Source of the DNA: Mucilaginibacter sp.
Lineage (GTDB): Bacteria; Bacteroidota; Bacteroidia; Sphingobacteriales; Sphingobacteriaceae
DNA: 64,000 nucleotides
NCBI RefSeq assembly: GCF_028288185.1
Contig: NZ_JAQBOF010000035.1
Span: forward strand, 124,001 to 188,000
Reading direction: 5' to 3'
Both the position numbers and the translations under genes were made by a program. Below are positions 6,547 to 15,608 of this stretch, piece by piece. The notes below the pieces were generated by a model. That model searched no databases. It had not been told where the DNA came from and was given only the letters and a program-made list of their open reading frames with translations. Numbering within the stretch: position 1 is the first letter of the stretch; each line of letters starts with the position of its first letter.

Positions 6547-7569
6547 CTATGCCATCGTTTGCGGAGCGGAAAACGACAATAACTCGGCAACCAGCGCGGA
6601 TAAACTTACCGATGCACAAGCTATAATATCATCGCCCGCACCATAGTAAATGTATAGCATATCATCAAACAAAGCGGTACCCGTAGGGAAGCACACATTG
6701 TCTACATCGCCCGCTAATTCATAATCCTGATCGGGGCTAAATAAAGCGTAAGGTAAACGTGCTATTTCTTTTTGCGGATTATCCAGGTCGAACAACGCAG
6801 CACAGGCCGAATATTTATATCCTTCATTTAAGTGTTCTACACCATGATAAATAATTAACCAACCATGCGCTGTTTCAATCGGTGGGCAGCCACTGCCAAC
6901 ATAACTTATCTCGTGCAGATATTTTGATGTTAACAGGATATTGTATTTTAAATTTGTGATATAATCTTTCCAAAAATCATCCGTTAACTCATCCAAATTA
7001 TTAACCGCAACTATCTGTATATCGGGTTTAATGCGATGCAAAAAGGTGAGTTTACCATTTATCCTTCGTGGAAAGAAAACAACATCCTTATCCATCATAA
7101 TAATATCGGGGTTGCCATAATCACGGCGGTACCGTTCAATAATATCAGCGTTGCCTTTTGCCAGTTTATCAAACTCACCGCATTTTAACTGGGGCACTAT
7201 TATGCCTTGTTTAGTAAAATGTTGTAAATCTGTAGAGGTTGCTACCGCTCCCAACGCGTCATTGCCATCAAAAGCGATGTACGACAGGTAGTACAACTCA
7301 TCAATTTTAACTATCCTGGGGTCCTCCATACCATGCTTTTCGTAATCATGCTCAGGCGATAATAGCGGGGCAATTAAACGGGTAGTGATCTTTAACGGCC
7401 CATCCAGTTTACAATAACCAATGGTTGATATATTGCCCTTGCGCACGGCACGATAAAAAAGATGTACAGTATTACCCTCTTTAACTATAGCCGGGTTTAA
7501 AACGCCTTCGTTTTCAAATTCGAGGTCGGTAGTCTGCAGGATGACTCCTTCTTTTTTAACTGTTATCAT
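6547..7569 (-). CDS. Glycoside hydrolase/phosphorylase family 130 protein
   Basis: A 340-aa five-bladed propeller protein of family GH130, whose members phosphorolyse or hydrolyse beta-mannosides. Seen are 'GVLNPAIVKEGNTVHLFYRAV', 'GMEDPRIVKIDELYYLSYIAFDG' (the EDPRI motif with the general acid Asp), 'NPDIIMMDKDVVFFPRRINGKLTFLHRI', 'GCPPIETAHGWLIIYHGV' and 'NVCFPTGTALFDDMLYIYYGAGD'. There is no signal peptide, so it acts in the cytoplasm, probably on an imported mannoside or a phosphorylated sugar. It lies upstream of uxaC on the same strand, with a HAD phosphatase and aldolase nearby. The precise substrate is not readable. Confidence 0.88.
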   Translation of the reverse strand: MITVKKEGVILQTTDLEFENEGVLNPAIVKEGNTVHLFYRAVRKGNISTIGYCKLDGPLKITTRLIAPLLSPEHDYEKHGMEDPRIVKIDELYYLSYIAFDGNDALGAVATSTDLQHFTKQGIIVPQLKCGEFDKLAKGNADIIERYRRDYGNPDIIMMDKDVVFFPRRINGKLTFLHRIKPDIQIVAVNNLDELTDDFWKDYITNLKYNILLTSKYLHEISYVGSGCPPIETAHGWLIIYHGVEHLNEGYKYSACAALFDLDNPQKEIARLPYALFSPDQDYELAGDVDNVCFPTGTALFDDMLYIYYGAGDDIIACASVSLSALVAELLSFSAPQTMA

Positions 7570-7575
7570 TAAGAT

Positions 7576-7794
7576 CTATACAGATTTTTTAGAAGTAGCT
7601 ACCACAACTATACCGCCAATTAATAGTATACCACCCAGGTAAGGAGGCCAGTTAACAGTTTTTTGCCTGTCGGCTGATACCTGTATCGGGCCGGCATCAA
7701 TAATTTTTTCCTTTTTGGTATAGGTAAACCCAGTCCAAATGATCATGATGGCACCAACGATAATAAGGGCGATTCCGATTAGTTTAGTATTCAT
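7576..7794 (-). CDS. Small two-helix membrane protein
   Basis: A 72-aa protein with two transmembrane stretches, 'LIGIALIIVGAIMIIWTGF' near the N-terminus and 'YLGGILLIGGIVVVATS' near the C-terminus, joined by a polar loop. I chose the ATG at 7794 rather than the ORF-track start at 7863, because the longer version would overlap the HAD gene and adds a non-homologous-looking leader. It is 6 bases from the GH130 start. Similar small proteins are common in Bacteroidota; no function is known to me. Confidence 0.7.
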   Translation of the reverse strand: MNTKLIGIALIIVGAIMIIWTGFTYTKKEKIIDAGPIQVSADRQKTVNWPPYLGGILLIGGIVVVATSKKSV

Positions 7795-7846
7795 GGCAGT
7801 GTGTTTGTTATACAATAGGTTAATTATGGAAATTGTTTGATTAAAG

Positions 7847-8617
7847 CTAAAACGCATTATCATACTTTCCCTTTTTATCCAAACAAGCTATTATACCTTC
7901 AATCACACGCTTGGTTTCATTAGGGTCTTTTATACAGACAGAAGCAACACCGGCTTCTTTAGCAGGATAATCATTACCACCCGGGAAAATGGCATCGCCA
8001 ATAAATATCATTTCTTTCTTTTTGATGTTTAATATCTCCTTGAGTTTTTTTATACCGTAGGCTTTGTCAATACCCGGCTTAGTAATATCAACCGATGTGG
8101 TGCCGCCTAAGTTCACAGAAAACTCCGGGATGGTTTTGTTTAGTGCTGCCTGTATCTTTTTCCTTTTAGCAAAGCCAGGGTCCCATTCTTTTTTAGCATC
8201 CAAAGGCGCCTGCTGCCCCAAAGCCGAGTAGGTGATCTGGCTGCCCCTATCCTCAATTTGTTCGCCCCAGGTTTTTTCAGGCTTGAAGCCTTGATCTTCA
8301 ACTGCGGTATTTAATGATGTGATGATCTTCTTTTTTTCATCAGCAGTAAAATCTTCCGAATACAATTTTTTCCAGCCCGATTTATATTGGTAAAACTTAG
8401 TACCGCAGGTGGGCAATATAGATAAGTTTTTAAATGATTTTTTATTGGTTAGGTGTAGCAACACCTGCTTTTCAAACTGGGGCCAATCGCCGCCCGATAT
8501 AATGGCAACTTTGGCAACATCAATCAGCGCGTTCAATATCTTTATCATCTCCTCATCAATGGCAGCCTTACTTTCGGCAAGCGTGCCATCCAGGTCAAAA
8601 ACAATTAGTTTCTTCAT
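7847..8617 (-). CDS. HAD-superfamily (IIB) sugar-phosphate phosphatase-like protein
   Basis: A 256-aa HAD hydrolase with the class IIB (Cof-like) architecture also found in phosphomannomutase 2 and sucrose-phosphatase relatives. Seen are motif I 'VFDLDGTLAES', motif II region 'VAIISGGDW', and the late motif 'MIFIGDAIFPGGNDYPAKEAG' that holds the Mg-binding Asp. The likely reaction is hydrolysis or transfer of phosphate on a hexose phosphate. Its position between the GH130 protein and a class I aldolase suggests mannose or fructose phosphate, but this is inference. It starts 11 bases after the aldolase stop, in one operon. Confidence 0.82.
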   Translation of the reverse strand: MKKLIVFDLDGTLAESKAAIDEEMIKILNALIDVAKVAIISGGDWPQFEKQVLLHLTNKKSFKNLSILPTCGTKFYQYKSGWKKLYSEDFTADEKKKIITSLNTAVEDQGFKPEKTWGEQIEDRGSQITYSALGQQAPLDAKKEWDPGFAKRKKIQAALNKTIPEFSVNLGGTTSVDITKPGIDKAYGIKKLKEILNIKKKEMIFIGDAIFPGGNDYPAKEAGVASVCIKDPNETKRVIEGIIACLDKKGKYDNAF

Positions 8618-8628
8618 ATAATTTAATT

Positions 8629-9651
8629 CTACCAGGTTTCCAGATCAACGCTATATTCTCCCCTGCGTGCCAGGTTATCCATACTTGCTCTGAAATAAAG
8701 CATTTGCTGCGCGGCTATAACATTTTCGTCTTTACCCTTCCAAATCTCCAACGCCGGTTGCTGTATGGCCCTGGCAAATGAAAAGGTTAGCGGCCAGGGT
8801 AGTTTATCTTCATACTTAATATGCATGGCATTTAGATGGCCCGTTGCTTCCCATGGCTCCTGTCCGCCCGATAAAAAGGCTACGCCCGCAACTTCAGGAG
8901 GTACTGTTGCTAACAGGCACTCTACAGTCGCGGTTGCTACCTCGTCCGCACTGTTTTGTACGAGGCAATCTGTACCGGCAATTACCATATTGGGTTTTAA
9001 CAATAAACCCTGCAAGTTCACTCCTTGTATTTTTAACTGGTTAAATAGTTCTTTAATGGTTTCTTCGGTTACATGGCGGCAGGCTTCAATCGTATGATCG
9101 CCATCCATTAAAACTTCTGGCTCCACTATGGGCACTATATTAGCTTGCTGGCACAATGCTGCATACTTGGCTAATGTTTGTGTATTGGCTTTTATATTTT
9201 CGTCAGTGGGTATGCCTTCACCTATAGTAATAACTGCACGCCATTTAGCAAAACGTGCACCCAGACTGTAATATTTATTTAACCGTTCGGGCAATCCGTC
9301 CAAACCATTGGTGATTTTTTCATTTGGCGATCCGGGCATTTCAACAGTTCCCTCATCAACCTTAATACCGGGGATAATACCAGCTTGCTTTAATACATCA
9401 ACAAACAAAACGCCATCATCTGTTTTTTGATAGATGGTTTCATCAAACAATATAGCACCGCTTATACACTCGCCTAAGTTGGGTGTGGTAACTATTAGCT
9501 GACGATATTTTCTTCTATATTCTTCGGTTTGGGGGATACCGGCTTCGGCAAAGCGTTTATTGCAGGTTGGAAGGCTTTCGTCCATTGCTAACAGACCCTT
9601 ATCCCCTGCCATTAATGCCGTTGCGGTTTGTTTTAATTCTTCAATATTCAT
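8629..9651 (-). CDS. Class I fructose-bisphosphate aldolase
   Basis: A 340-aa Schiff-base aldolase of the animal/plant type, splitting fructose 1,6-bisphosphate into dihydroxyacetone phosphate and glyceraldehyde 3-phosphate. Motifs seen are 'GLLAMDESLPTCNKRF', 'ILFDETIYQ', 'KVDEGTVEMPG', 'FAKWRAVITIGEGIPT', 'IVPIVEPEVLMDGDH', the active-site Lys in 'GLLLKPNMVIAG', and 'VAFLSGGQEPWEAT'. I chose ATG 9651, 14 codons into the ORF, because the family starts there ('MNIEELKQTATALM'). It probably heads the operon aldolase-HAD-membrane protein-GH130, reading toward uxaC. Triose products join those of Eda. Confidence 0.93.
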   Translation of the reverse strand: MNIEELKQTATALMAGDKGLLAMDESLPTCNKRFAEAGIPQTEEYRRKYRQLIVTTPNLGECISGAILFDETIYQKTDDGVLFVDVLKQAGIIPGIKVDEGTVEMPGSPNEKITNGLDGLPERLNKYYSLGARFAKWRAVITIGEGIPTDENIKANTQTLAKYAALCQQANIVPIVEPEVLMDGDHTIEACRHVTEETIKELFNQLKIQGVNLQGLLLKPNMVIAGTDCLVQNSADEVATATVECLLATVPPEVAGVAFLSGGQEPWEATGHLNAMHIKYEDKLPWPLTFSFARAIQQPALEIWKGKDENVIAAQQMLYFRASMDNLARRGEYSVDLETW

Positions 9652-9697
9652 AGCATAGCAACAACAAGCAGTAAGGCTAATTGTGTTGTACAATCAG

Positions 9698-9737
9698 CAT
9701 AAAAAAAGGGACCGCCCTATTCGGACAGCCCCTTTTT
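9698..9737 (-). terminator. Terminator downstream of the PVC-type cytochrome gene
   Basis: On the minus strand AAAAAAGGGG...CCG-loop-CGG...CCCTTTTTT forms an imperfect hairpin ending in a T-run. It lies just after the stop of the 9759-12011 gene and before the aldolase start. Confidence 0.6.
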
Positions 9738-9758
9738 TATTTTATCAATAAATTATAT

Positions 9759-12011
9759 CTATCTACCTCTCATTGGCTTTATCAGGTCCAACTCAGGCAT
9801 AGTATAACCTTTGGTACGGCCTGTTGTTGCGTCTCTTATTTTTTGCACATCTTCCGGCAATACCACACTTCCTTTGTTGCCAAAATCACTGCGGATATAG
9901 CTCAATACAGATGCTATGTAAGCATTATCATTACCGCCCAGCGCAGGCATGGCATCATTATAGGTAGTACCCCTAATTGGGCCGCTTAAACCATATAATA
10001 ATATCCTTATCAGTTTATCAGGAGCCATAGCATTTACGTCAGGGTTTCCGGCTAATGCAGGAGCGGTCAATTCTGTTCCGCCTGATAAGATACCTTTACC
10101 ATCCGCACCGTGGCAGGTAAAGCATAGTTGTTTAAATACGATCTGCCCTTGTGCAACCAGTTTAGCGCCTTGCTCATTTAACAATTTCTGCCTTGCTAAT
10201 TGCTCTGCCCTTGCCCGTATTTTGTTCTCATAAGTTCTTTGCGAAGCAGCAAGCATTGGATCATCAGGATAGTTTTTGATCAGATCGGCAATTATTGCTT
10301 TTGATTTAGCCGAATTAACAAAGCGCATAGATAACAATAACTGGAAACGCACATCGGCGCTTAGGTCGGTGCTCATTTTCTCCAGCATATCAATAGCGTT
10401 GCTATCTTTTTTCATAAAGTCCTCGCCTATCCAAACGGTGGTTTTACGGACTTCCGGGTCTTTATCTTTTAAAGCTATTGCAAAAGTTTCGGCATCCATC
10501 GCGTCTAAACCGTTTAAGGTCCATAAAGCATGGATACGTGCTAATTGGCCGCCATTAACTGCCAATGCTTTTAAAGCAGGCACTACAGATTTATCGCCTC
10601 TGATAACCAATAGTTTTTGCGCGTTATCTCTCCACCAGCCATTAGGACTGTTTAAGTGATCAACCAATTGGGCACTGGTTTCTTCCAGCATGTGCGGACG
10701 CTCTTTTGATAATTTATAATCATCATGCACCAAACGGAATATACGGCCACGACCCACGTTTTTATCCAATCCTTTTTGACGAATCTTAGGGCGCAGGTAA
10801 CTATCAGCTTTTGTCCATTCGCTTTCCTGGATTATGCCGTGGTACATATCTACAATATACATGCAACCATCCGGGCCGGTAGTGGTATTTACCGGCCGGA
10901 AATTCAGATCGGTAGAAGCCAGGAATTCTGATTTATCATACGCGTTCCTCAAAGTTATCTTACCATTGGTATTGGTTACTTTAGAACGGCGTATTAAACG
11001 GCCTACCGGCTCGCAAATAAACAGATCGCCTTTCATATCAGCAGGCAATTTATCACCCCTGAATATAGACTGACCGTTACTTGCAGTAAAGTGATTAAGC
11101 GTACTATCAGGCAAGCGTAATCGTCCAAAACCACCCTGTACATCAGGAGTAGTAACTATTGGCCATACGGGTATAAATTCCGGGTCATAACGGTCTCTAA
11201 AATCAAACTGGCCATAATGAACGTTTTGCTGGAACATTAAGGCAGGATCTTCGCCACCGGCTGACGAGTAGAATAAGCGTCCATAATCGTCATTACCCAT
11301 GCCCCATTGTCCGGCGGTGCCTTCAACCAAAGTATCCGGTATTACTTTATCACCTTTTAGCGTATATCTTACCGGATCATAAGTTAAATACATACGGTTA
11401 TCCAGGTTCCATATTAAACCGCTTTTTTGGTGCTCCAGGTTATTGGTATTGGTGCCATGGTTCTCATAAGCCAGCCAGTTTTTATCGGCTACGCCGTCAC
11501 CATTGGTATCCTGGAAACAATAAACACTGTTTGTCCATGTTTGGCTTACCAATAAACGTCCCTTATCTAAAGGTTGCAGGGTACGTGGTAACATCAGGTT
11601 ATCGGCAAATACGGTCATTTTATCCATAACACCATCGCCGTTGGTATCTTCCAATAATTTTATTTTACAGGTTGCTTCATGCTCATGGCTGCCGTTAACA
11701 TCAAGCATATAGGTGTTTAGCTCGGCAACATACATACGGGCATCACCATCCCAGGCAATAGCAACGGGCTGGCTAACCATAGGCTCGCTGGCAACTAATT
11801 GCAGGTGATAACCCGGCGGTACATAAATATGCTTCATTTCCTCGATAGGAGATTTTGGGGTTGGGTCTGGATGCATATCAACCAATATACGGCCTGACGC
11901 ATCACGCTGTACGGGATACTGGGTAACATACTTTTGTACCGATTTACAAGTGTAAAACAGCACTACCGATGCGCATACCACACTTAAAAGCCATTTGTAA
12001 TTTTTCTTCAT
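9759..12011 (-). CDS. PVC-type heme-binding lipoprotein: propeller, HEAT-like repeats, C-terminal cytochrome c
   Basis: A 750-aa exported protein. An N-terminal hydrophobic stretch ends in 'VLFYTCKS', an atypical lipobox. Residues 60 to about 420 form a sugar-dehydrogenase-like propeller ('MYVAELNTYMLDVNG', 'DTNGDGVMDKMTVFADNL', 'GPDGCMYIVDMYHGI'). About 440-610 looks like HEAT repeats. The C-terminus is a monoheme cytochrome c with 'CFTCHGADGKG' and a likely Met ligand in 'DAMPALGG'. Such PVC-type proteins are thought to oxidise sugars or alcohols in the periplasm. A small cytochrome c is encoded just upstream on the same strand and is a plausible electron partner. Confidence 0.85.
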   Translation of the reverse strand: MKKNYKWLLSVVCASVVLFYTCKSVQKYVTQYPVQRDASGRILVDMHPDPTPKSPIEEMKHIYVPPGYHLQLVASEPMVSQPVAIAWDGDARMYVAELNTYMLDVNGSHEHEATCKIKLLEDTNGDGVMDKMTVFADNLMLPRTLQPLDKGRLLVSQTWTNSVYCFQDTNGDGVADKNWLAYENHGTNTNNLEHQKSGLIWNLDNRMYLTYDPVRYTLKGDKVIPDTLVEGTAGQWGMGNDDYGRLFYSSAGGEDPALMFQQNVHYGQFDFRDRYDPEFIPVWPIVTTPDVQGGFGRLRLPDSTLNHFTASNGQSIFRGDKLPADMKGDLFICEPVGRLIRRSKVTNTNGKITLRNAYDKSEFLASTDLNFRPVNTTTGPDGCMYIVDMYHGIIQESEWTKADSYLRPKIRQKGLDKNVGRGRIFRLVHDDYKLSKERPHMLEETSAQLVDHLNSPNGWWRDNAQKLLVIRGDKSVVPALKALAVNGGQLARIHALWTLNGLDAMDAETFAIALKDKDPEVRKTTVWIGEDFMKKDSNAIDMLEKMSTDLSADVRFQLLLSMRFVNSAKSKAIIADLIKNYPDDPMLAASQRTYENKIRARAEQLARQKLLNEQGAKLVAQGQIVFKQLCFTCHGADGKGILSGGTELTAPALAGNPDVNAMAPDKLIRILLYGLSGPIRGTTYNDAMPALGGNDNAYIASVLSYIRSDFGNKGSVVLPEDVQKIRDATTGRTKGYTMPELDLIKPMRGR

Positions 12012-12144
12012 GTTTAATGGTTTATAATTCTATTTATAATATTTTAATATAGCATATCCTATCGCCTTAAATCATTGCGGTTTGGCGGATAGTATAGCAT
12101 TATCTATATGGCCTAATTTAGGTTAGGTTTGGTAAAATTTTAAA

Positions 12145-12187
12145 AGCCGGTATAGTAATCTATATAAATATGATTGCTATACCGGCT
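12145..12187 (-). terminator. Hairpin terminator of the small cytochrome c gene
   Basis: A 16-bp stem, AGCCGGTATAGTAATC with GATTGCTATACCGGCT, has one mismatch. On the minus strand it is followed by TTTAAAATTTT. It lies 67 bases after the stop of the 12254-12655 gene, separating it from the PVC-type gene. Confidence 0.7.
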
Positions 12188-12253
12188 AGTAAGCTTTATT
12201 ATTTGGGGTTATAAACACATTGGTTAGATGTCATAACCTGTATAAGTTTGTTT

Positions 12254-12655
12254 TTATTTAAGCGATAAAATGTATTGTACCATTTTTTTAACATCAGCTG
12301 GTGGCACTGATGGGTGTGCTGCCATTGGTACTTCGCCCCATACGCCGCTACCGCCGGCAATTACCTTTTGCGTTAATTTTTCGTAGTTAGCTGCTGTTGC
12401 AGGATATTTTTTAGCAACATCAATATAAGCAGGACCTACAATTTTAACGTCCATTTTATGACAGCTAAGGCAATCATTCTTTGCAAGCAATTGTTTTCCT
12501 TCTTCAAGAGCTACAGCGCTTGGTTTAGCTGATACAGCAGTTTTTTTAACAACCGTAGTTGTTTTTTTGGTGGTTTTTTTAACAACTGTTTGTGCAAATG
12601 AGTTTACAGCAAACATTGCGATAATAAAAGCAGTTAAGATGGTAATCCTCTTCAT
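12254..12655 (-). CDS. Secreted monoheme c-type cytochrome
   Basis: A 133-aa periplasmic electron carrier. It has a signal peptide ('ILTAFIIAMFAVNSFAQ'), then a Lys/Thr/Val-rich linker ('KKTTKKTTTVVKKTAV'), then a class I cytochrome c fold with the heme motif 'CLSCH', 'VGPAYIDVAKKY' and a likely axial Met in 'VPMAAHPSVPPADVKKMVQYILSL'. This is the c551/c552-like domain seen in many Bacteroidota, often beside PVC-type dehydrogenases, as here. It has its own terminator, so it may be expressed at a different level from the PVC-type gene. Confidence 0.9.
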   Translation of the reverse strand: MKRITILTAFIIAMFAVNSFAQTVVKKTTKKTTTVVKKTAVSAKPSAVALEEGKQLLAKNDCLSCHKMDVKIVGPAYIDVAKKYPATAANYEKLTQKVIAGGSGVWGEVPMAAHPSVPPADVKKMVQYILSLK

Positions 12656-13060
12656 GTTGGTATTAGTGTGTAATTTAAAATTGATTTTTATTGTTAGTAC
12701 GACTTATTATCAGGAAAGAGGTTTAACAAGCGCACAAATGGTTTGCTTATACCTTTTTAATAACAGCGATGAACAAAGTTAATTAATATGGCTACAAAAT
12801 CAATAGCTATGTAATACTTAAAACACTAAATGCATTTGCAAAGTTTATATCTATTTCATAGCATGAGCTATTAAAACACCATTAAAGTGCTTTTTTGAAC
12901 TTTCAATACAGCTTTTTATGCGATAACAGAGCTTATGGCCAATGTTTGGTGAGATAAATACTACCATTTTTGTAGTATAATTGTTACTTAAAAAAGTAAC
13001 CAACAAAAAAAGGGATAGCTTTTGCTATCCCTTTTTTTGTAAACTGGAGAATATATCCAA
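12656..13060. other. Gene-free stretch between cytochrome c and a 31-aa peptide gene
   Basis: About 400 AT-rich bases. They must hold the promoter of the minus-strand cytochrome gene. Besides the terminator at 13004-13038 there are two short palindromes, ACTACCATTTTTGTAGT (near 12960) and GTTACTTAAAAAAGTAAC (near 12983). I see no coding sequence. Confidence 0.5.
13004..13038. terminator. Terminator of the 31-aa peptide gene
   Basis: AAAAAAAGGGATAGC and GCTATCCCTTTTTTT form a perfect stem around a TTTT loop, with A- and T-runs that make it active on both strands. It lies 22 bases after the stop of the minus-strand peptide gene at 13061-13156. Confidence 0.85.
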
Positions 13061-13156
13061 TTAGTTAGCCCTTCTTGACTCAGCTTTTTTTGCTTGATAA
13101 GCTAAAGGAACAATAATGGCAGCTAATAATGCAACAACTTCTAATACTACTAACAT
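13061..13156 (-). CDS. 31-aa single-helix membrane peptide
   Basis: Absent from the ORF track because of its length. The ATG at 13156 opens MLVVLEVVALLAAIIVPLAY, a membrane helix, followed by a short charged tail QAKKAESRRAN and TAA. The positive tail suggests an N-out/C-in single-span peptide. A perfect terminator follows 22 bases after the stop, which supports real, monocistronic transcription. The function is unknown: it could be a small regulatory or structural membrane peptide, or less likely a toxin-like peptide. Confidence rests on composition and context, not on homology. Confidence 0.6.
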   Translation of the reverse strand: MLVVLEVVALLAAIIVPLAYQAKKAESRRAN

Positions 13157-14049
13157 GATGTTTGGTTTTAAATGTTTTTTAAATGATTATGTCTTTTATA
13201 GAAAACAATTATTTCTTTCTGATACGCCTGGTGATCTTACAATTAGCAGCCACATCGGAAAGAACAAACTGTATTCTTTCGTACAGCCTGCGTCACAAAA
13301 TATGCCATAAAATTTTGAGGTCATTTGTGAGCCTCAAAGTCAAATTTTGAAATTAACTAATTAAAATAATCGTTTATAAATGTTAGATTTTCCCCGGATA
13401 TTATTTGCTTTTTAAAATCTTCATGAAAAAAAAGGCTTATTACAAAAGGCAAAAAAAATAATTTTTAGAAAAAATCAGAAATCAATGCAAAAAACACTGT
13501 CAATTGGAAAAAATGCGAATTTTCTGCTCTTAAAACTTCAAAAAGTGATACAAAATGCAGTTTCGACCAAAAAAATAACGGCCATTTTAGGTTTTTGCGC
13601 AAAAAATATCATTTCTAAACTTCAATTAATATCACCTTAATAAAACAAAATATTTTTACGGCCAATTTGTCATAAACATGACATGACTGACATTTACTGA
13701 CAAAATGTACGTAAAATAGCCTGATTTGAGAGTCGAAATAACAAAATGGACCACTACCAACTATAAAATCACCTAAAATACACCATGCCAATTTCATTTA
13801 AGCGATATAATGGCATTTTAATTATGATGTTTGTAATAAACGGAGGATATTATTGAGTAGTTATCATTTCGCGGCAATATTTTCGAAATAGCACAGGTGT
13901 TTAAGTATTCGTATTAACTTTTAATAATATAACAGCAAACCCACGCTTAACTTGTAAAAAAGCGGATATTCAATAGGTTTGTTCGCTTTATTTTTATCGT
14001 ACCTTTTCAGAATAATTAAACTCATTTATTATTAATGCGTTAACTCTTT
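13157..14049. other. Long AT-rich gene-free stretch with phased A-tracts
   Basis: Almost 900 bases between the 31-aa peptide and the MFS gene. Around 13425-13620 many runs of four to eight A recur at roughly helical spacing, which predicts curved DNA. Around 13665-13710 TGACA/TGTCA words cluster. ORF 13615-13797 has an unremarkable composition and I do not believe it. The right end holds the MFS promoter. Confidence 0.5.
13978..14007 (+). promoter_or_regulatory. Promoter of the MFS gene
   Basis: TTTG at 13978-13981, 18 bases, then TACCTTTT at 14000-14007. This matches the Bacteroidota sigma-ABfr consensus TTTG-N17-20-TAnnTTTG with one mismatch. The MFS start codon is 42 bases downstream. Confidence 0.55.
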
Positions 14050-15597
14050 ATGTCGACAGTAGCACTACGCAGCACGGCGGGCAAATGGATCATGGTATCA
14101 ACCATATTGGCATCAGCAATGGCGTTTATTGATGCTACCGCGTTAAATGTTGTTTTACCATCATTACAACAAAGTTTAAAAGCTACCGGTGCCGATTTGT
14201 TTTGGATATTAAACGCCTATCTGCTCATGCTGGCCTCGTTAATATTAATAGGCGGCGCCATGGGCGATAAGCTGGGCCGTAAAAAGATATTTATGGCCGG
14301 CATATTTATATTTATCCTCGGGTCGGCAGCTTGCGGTATAGCCGACAGTGTGTTGCTATTGGTTGTTTTCAGGATTTTGCAGGGCATAGGCGGCGCGTTA
14401 ATGATACCAGGGAGCTTATCCCTTATCTCGTCATCTATCAACGCTAAAGAACGCGGTAAGGCTATAGGCACATGGTCGGCTTTTACAACGGTGGTAACTA
14501 TGGGCGGCCCCATATTAGGCGGCGCTTTGGCCGATGCAGGTTTATGGCGATACATATTTTTCATTAACGTCCCCATAGGGATAGCTGCATTATTAATGCT
14601 GGCATTTAAAGTAAAAGAGATAAAAGACGAGGATAATAAAGCCGGTCTTGATTTCCTTGGTGCTATAACCATAGCTTTAGGATTAGCCTTAATAACCTTT
14701 GGGTTTTTGCGGGTACCAACTGTGGGCCTATATAACATACAAACTTATGGTTCGCTGGTTTTGGGTTTGCTTTTTCTGATTGTATTTATCATCATCGAAA
14801 TAAAAAGCAGCAATCCCATGATGCCGCTTAAACTATTTGCCAATGCAACCTTTAGCGGGGCCAATTTGCTTACGTTTTTCTTATATGCCGGATTAGGTGC
14901 GGGTATGTTGTTCTTGTCATTAAATCTGGTACAAGTGCAGGGTTATAGCCAGCTGCAATCTGGACTTACCTTTTTGCCTTTTACTGTGTTAATGATAACT
15001 ATTGCCCGCTTTGCCGGTGGCCTGGCTGACAAACATGGCCCTCGGCTATTTTTAATTGGCGGGCCGGCAATTGCCGGAGTGGGTTTACTCATCCTATCCT
15101 TTGTTAAACAAACCAACGGACCGGCAGACTACTGGACCACCTTTTTCCCCGGTGTATTGGTTTTGGGTTTAGGCATGTCGTTTACAGTTGCACCGCTTAC
15201 TGCCGCAGTTATGGGTTCGGTAAGCGATCATTTTTCGGGCACGGCATCGGGTATTAATAATGCTATGACGCGTATATCAGGTGTTTTTGCTAACGCGATA
15301 TTTGGAGCGCTGGCAGTGCTGTTTTTTTCGGGAGCGTTGCAGCAGCAACTCAAAGCAATGCCACTTAACGCAAAGGATAAGCAATTAATAATGCAGCAAG
15401 CTACCAACCTGGGCAATGCTATAGTACCTATCAGCATTTCAACTACAAATAAAACAGCTATTGAGAAAGCCTATCATGCAGGTTTTATAAATGCGTATGC
15501 GGGCATTATGCGCATATCCGCAGGGCTGGGTTTTTTGGGCGCGTTTATGGCATTGATCTTTATCAGAGATAAAGCAGTAAAAAGGCTTGATAGCTAA
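14050..15597 (+). CDS. MFS transporter, DHA2 (EmrB/QacA) drug exporter family
   Basis: A 515-aa inner-membrane protein with about 14 hydrophobic segments, the hallmark of the DHA2 subfamily of proton-coupled drug exporters. Seen are motif D1-like 'FIDATALNVVLPSLQ', motif A 'GGAMGDKLGRKKIFMAG' in the loop between helices 2 and 3, motif B 'RILQGIGGALMIPGSLSLI' and motif C 'GPILGGALADAGLWRYIFFINVPIG'. The substrate is unknown. No MFP or TolC partner is adjacent, so it probably works alone. It has its own promoter and converges on the RICIN-like gene. Confidence 0.92.
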   Translation: MSTVALRSTAGKWIMVSTILASAMAFIDATALNVVLPSLQQSLKATGADLFWILNAYLLMLASLILIGGAMGDKLGRKKIFMAGIFIFILGSAACGIADSVLLLVVFRILQGIGGALMIPGSLSLISSSINAKERGKAIGTWSAFTTVVTMGGPILGGALADAGLWRYIFFINVPIGIAALLMLAFKVKEIKDEDNKAGLDFLGAITIALGLALITFGFLRVPTVGLYNIQTYGSLVLGLLFLIVFIIIEIKSSNPMMPLKLFANATFSGANLLTFFLYAGLGAGMLFLSLNLVQVQGYSQLQSGLTFLPFTVLMITIARFAGGLADKHGPRLFLIGGPAIAGVGLLILSFVKQTNGPADYWTTFFPGVLVLGLGMSFTVAPLTAAVMGSVSDHFSGTASGINNAMTRISGVFANAIFGALAVLFFSGALQQQLKAMPLNAKDKQLIMQQATNLGNAIVPISISTTNKTAIEKAYHAGFINAYAGIMRISAGLGFLGAFMALIFIRDKAVKRLDS

Positions 15598-15608
15598 TCA
15601 TGGAATAA

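Noticed and set aside
13615-13797. 60-aa minus-strand ORF in the AT-rich stretch
   Set aside because: Unusual residue composition, no start context, no terminator and no neighbour; fits a chance ORF in AT-rich DNA.
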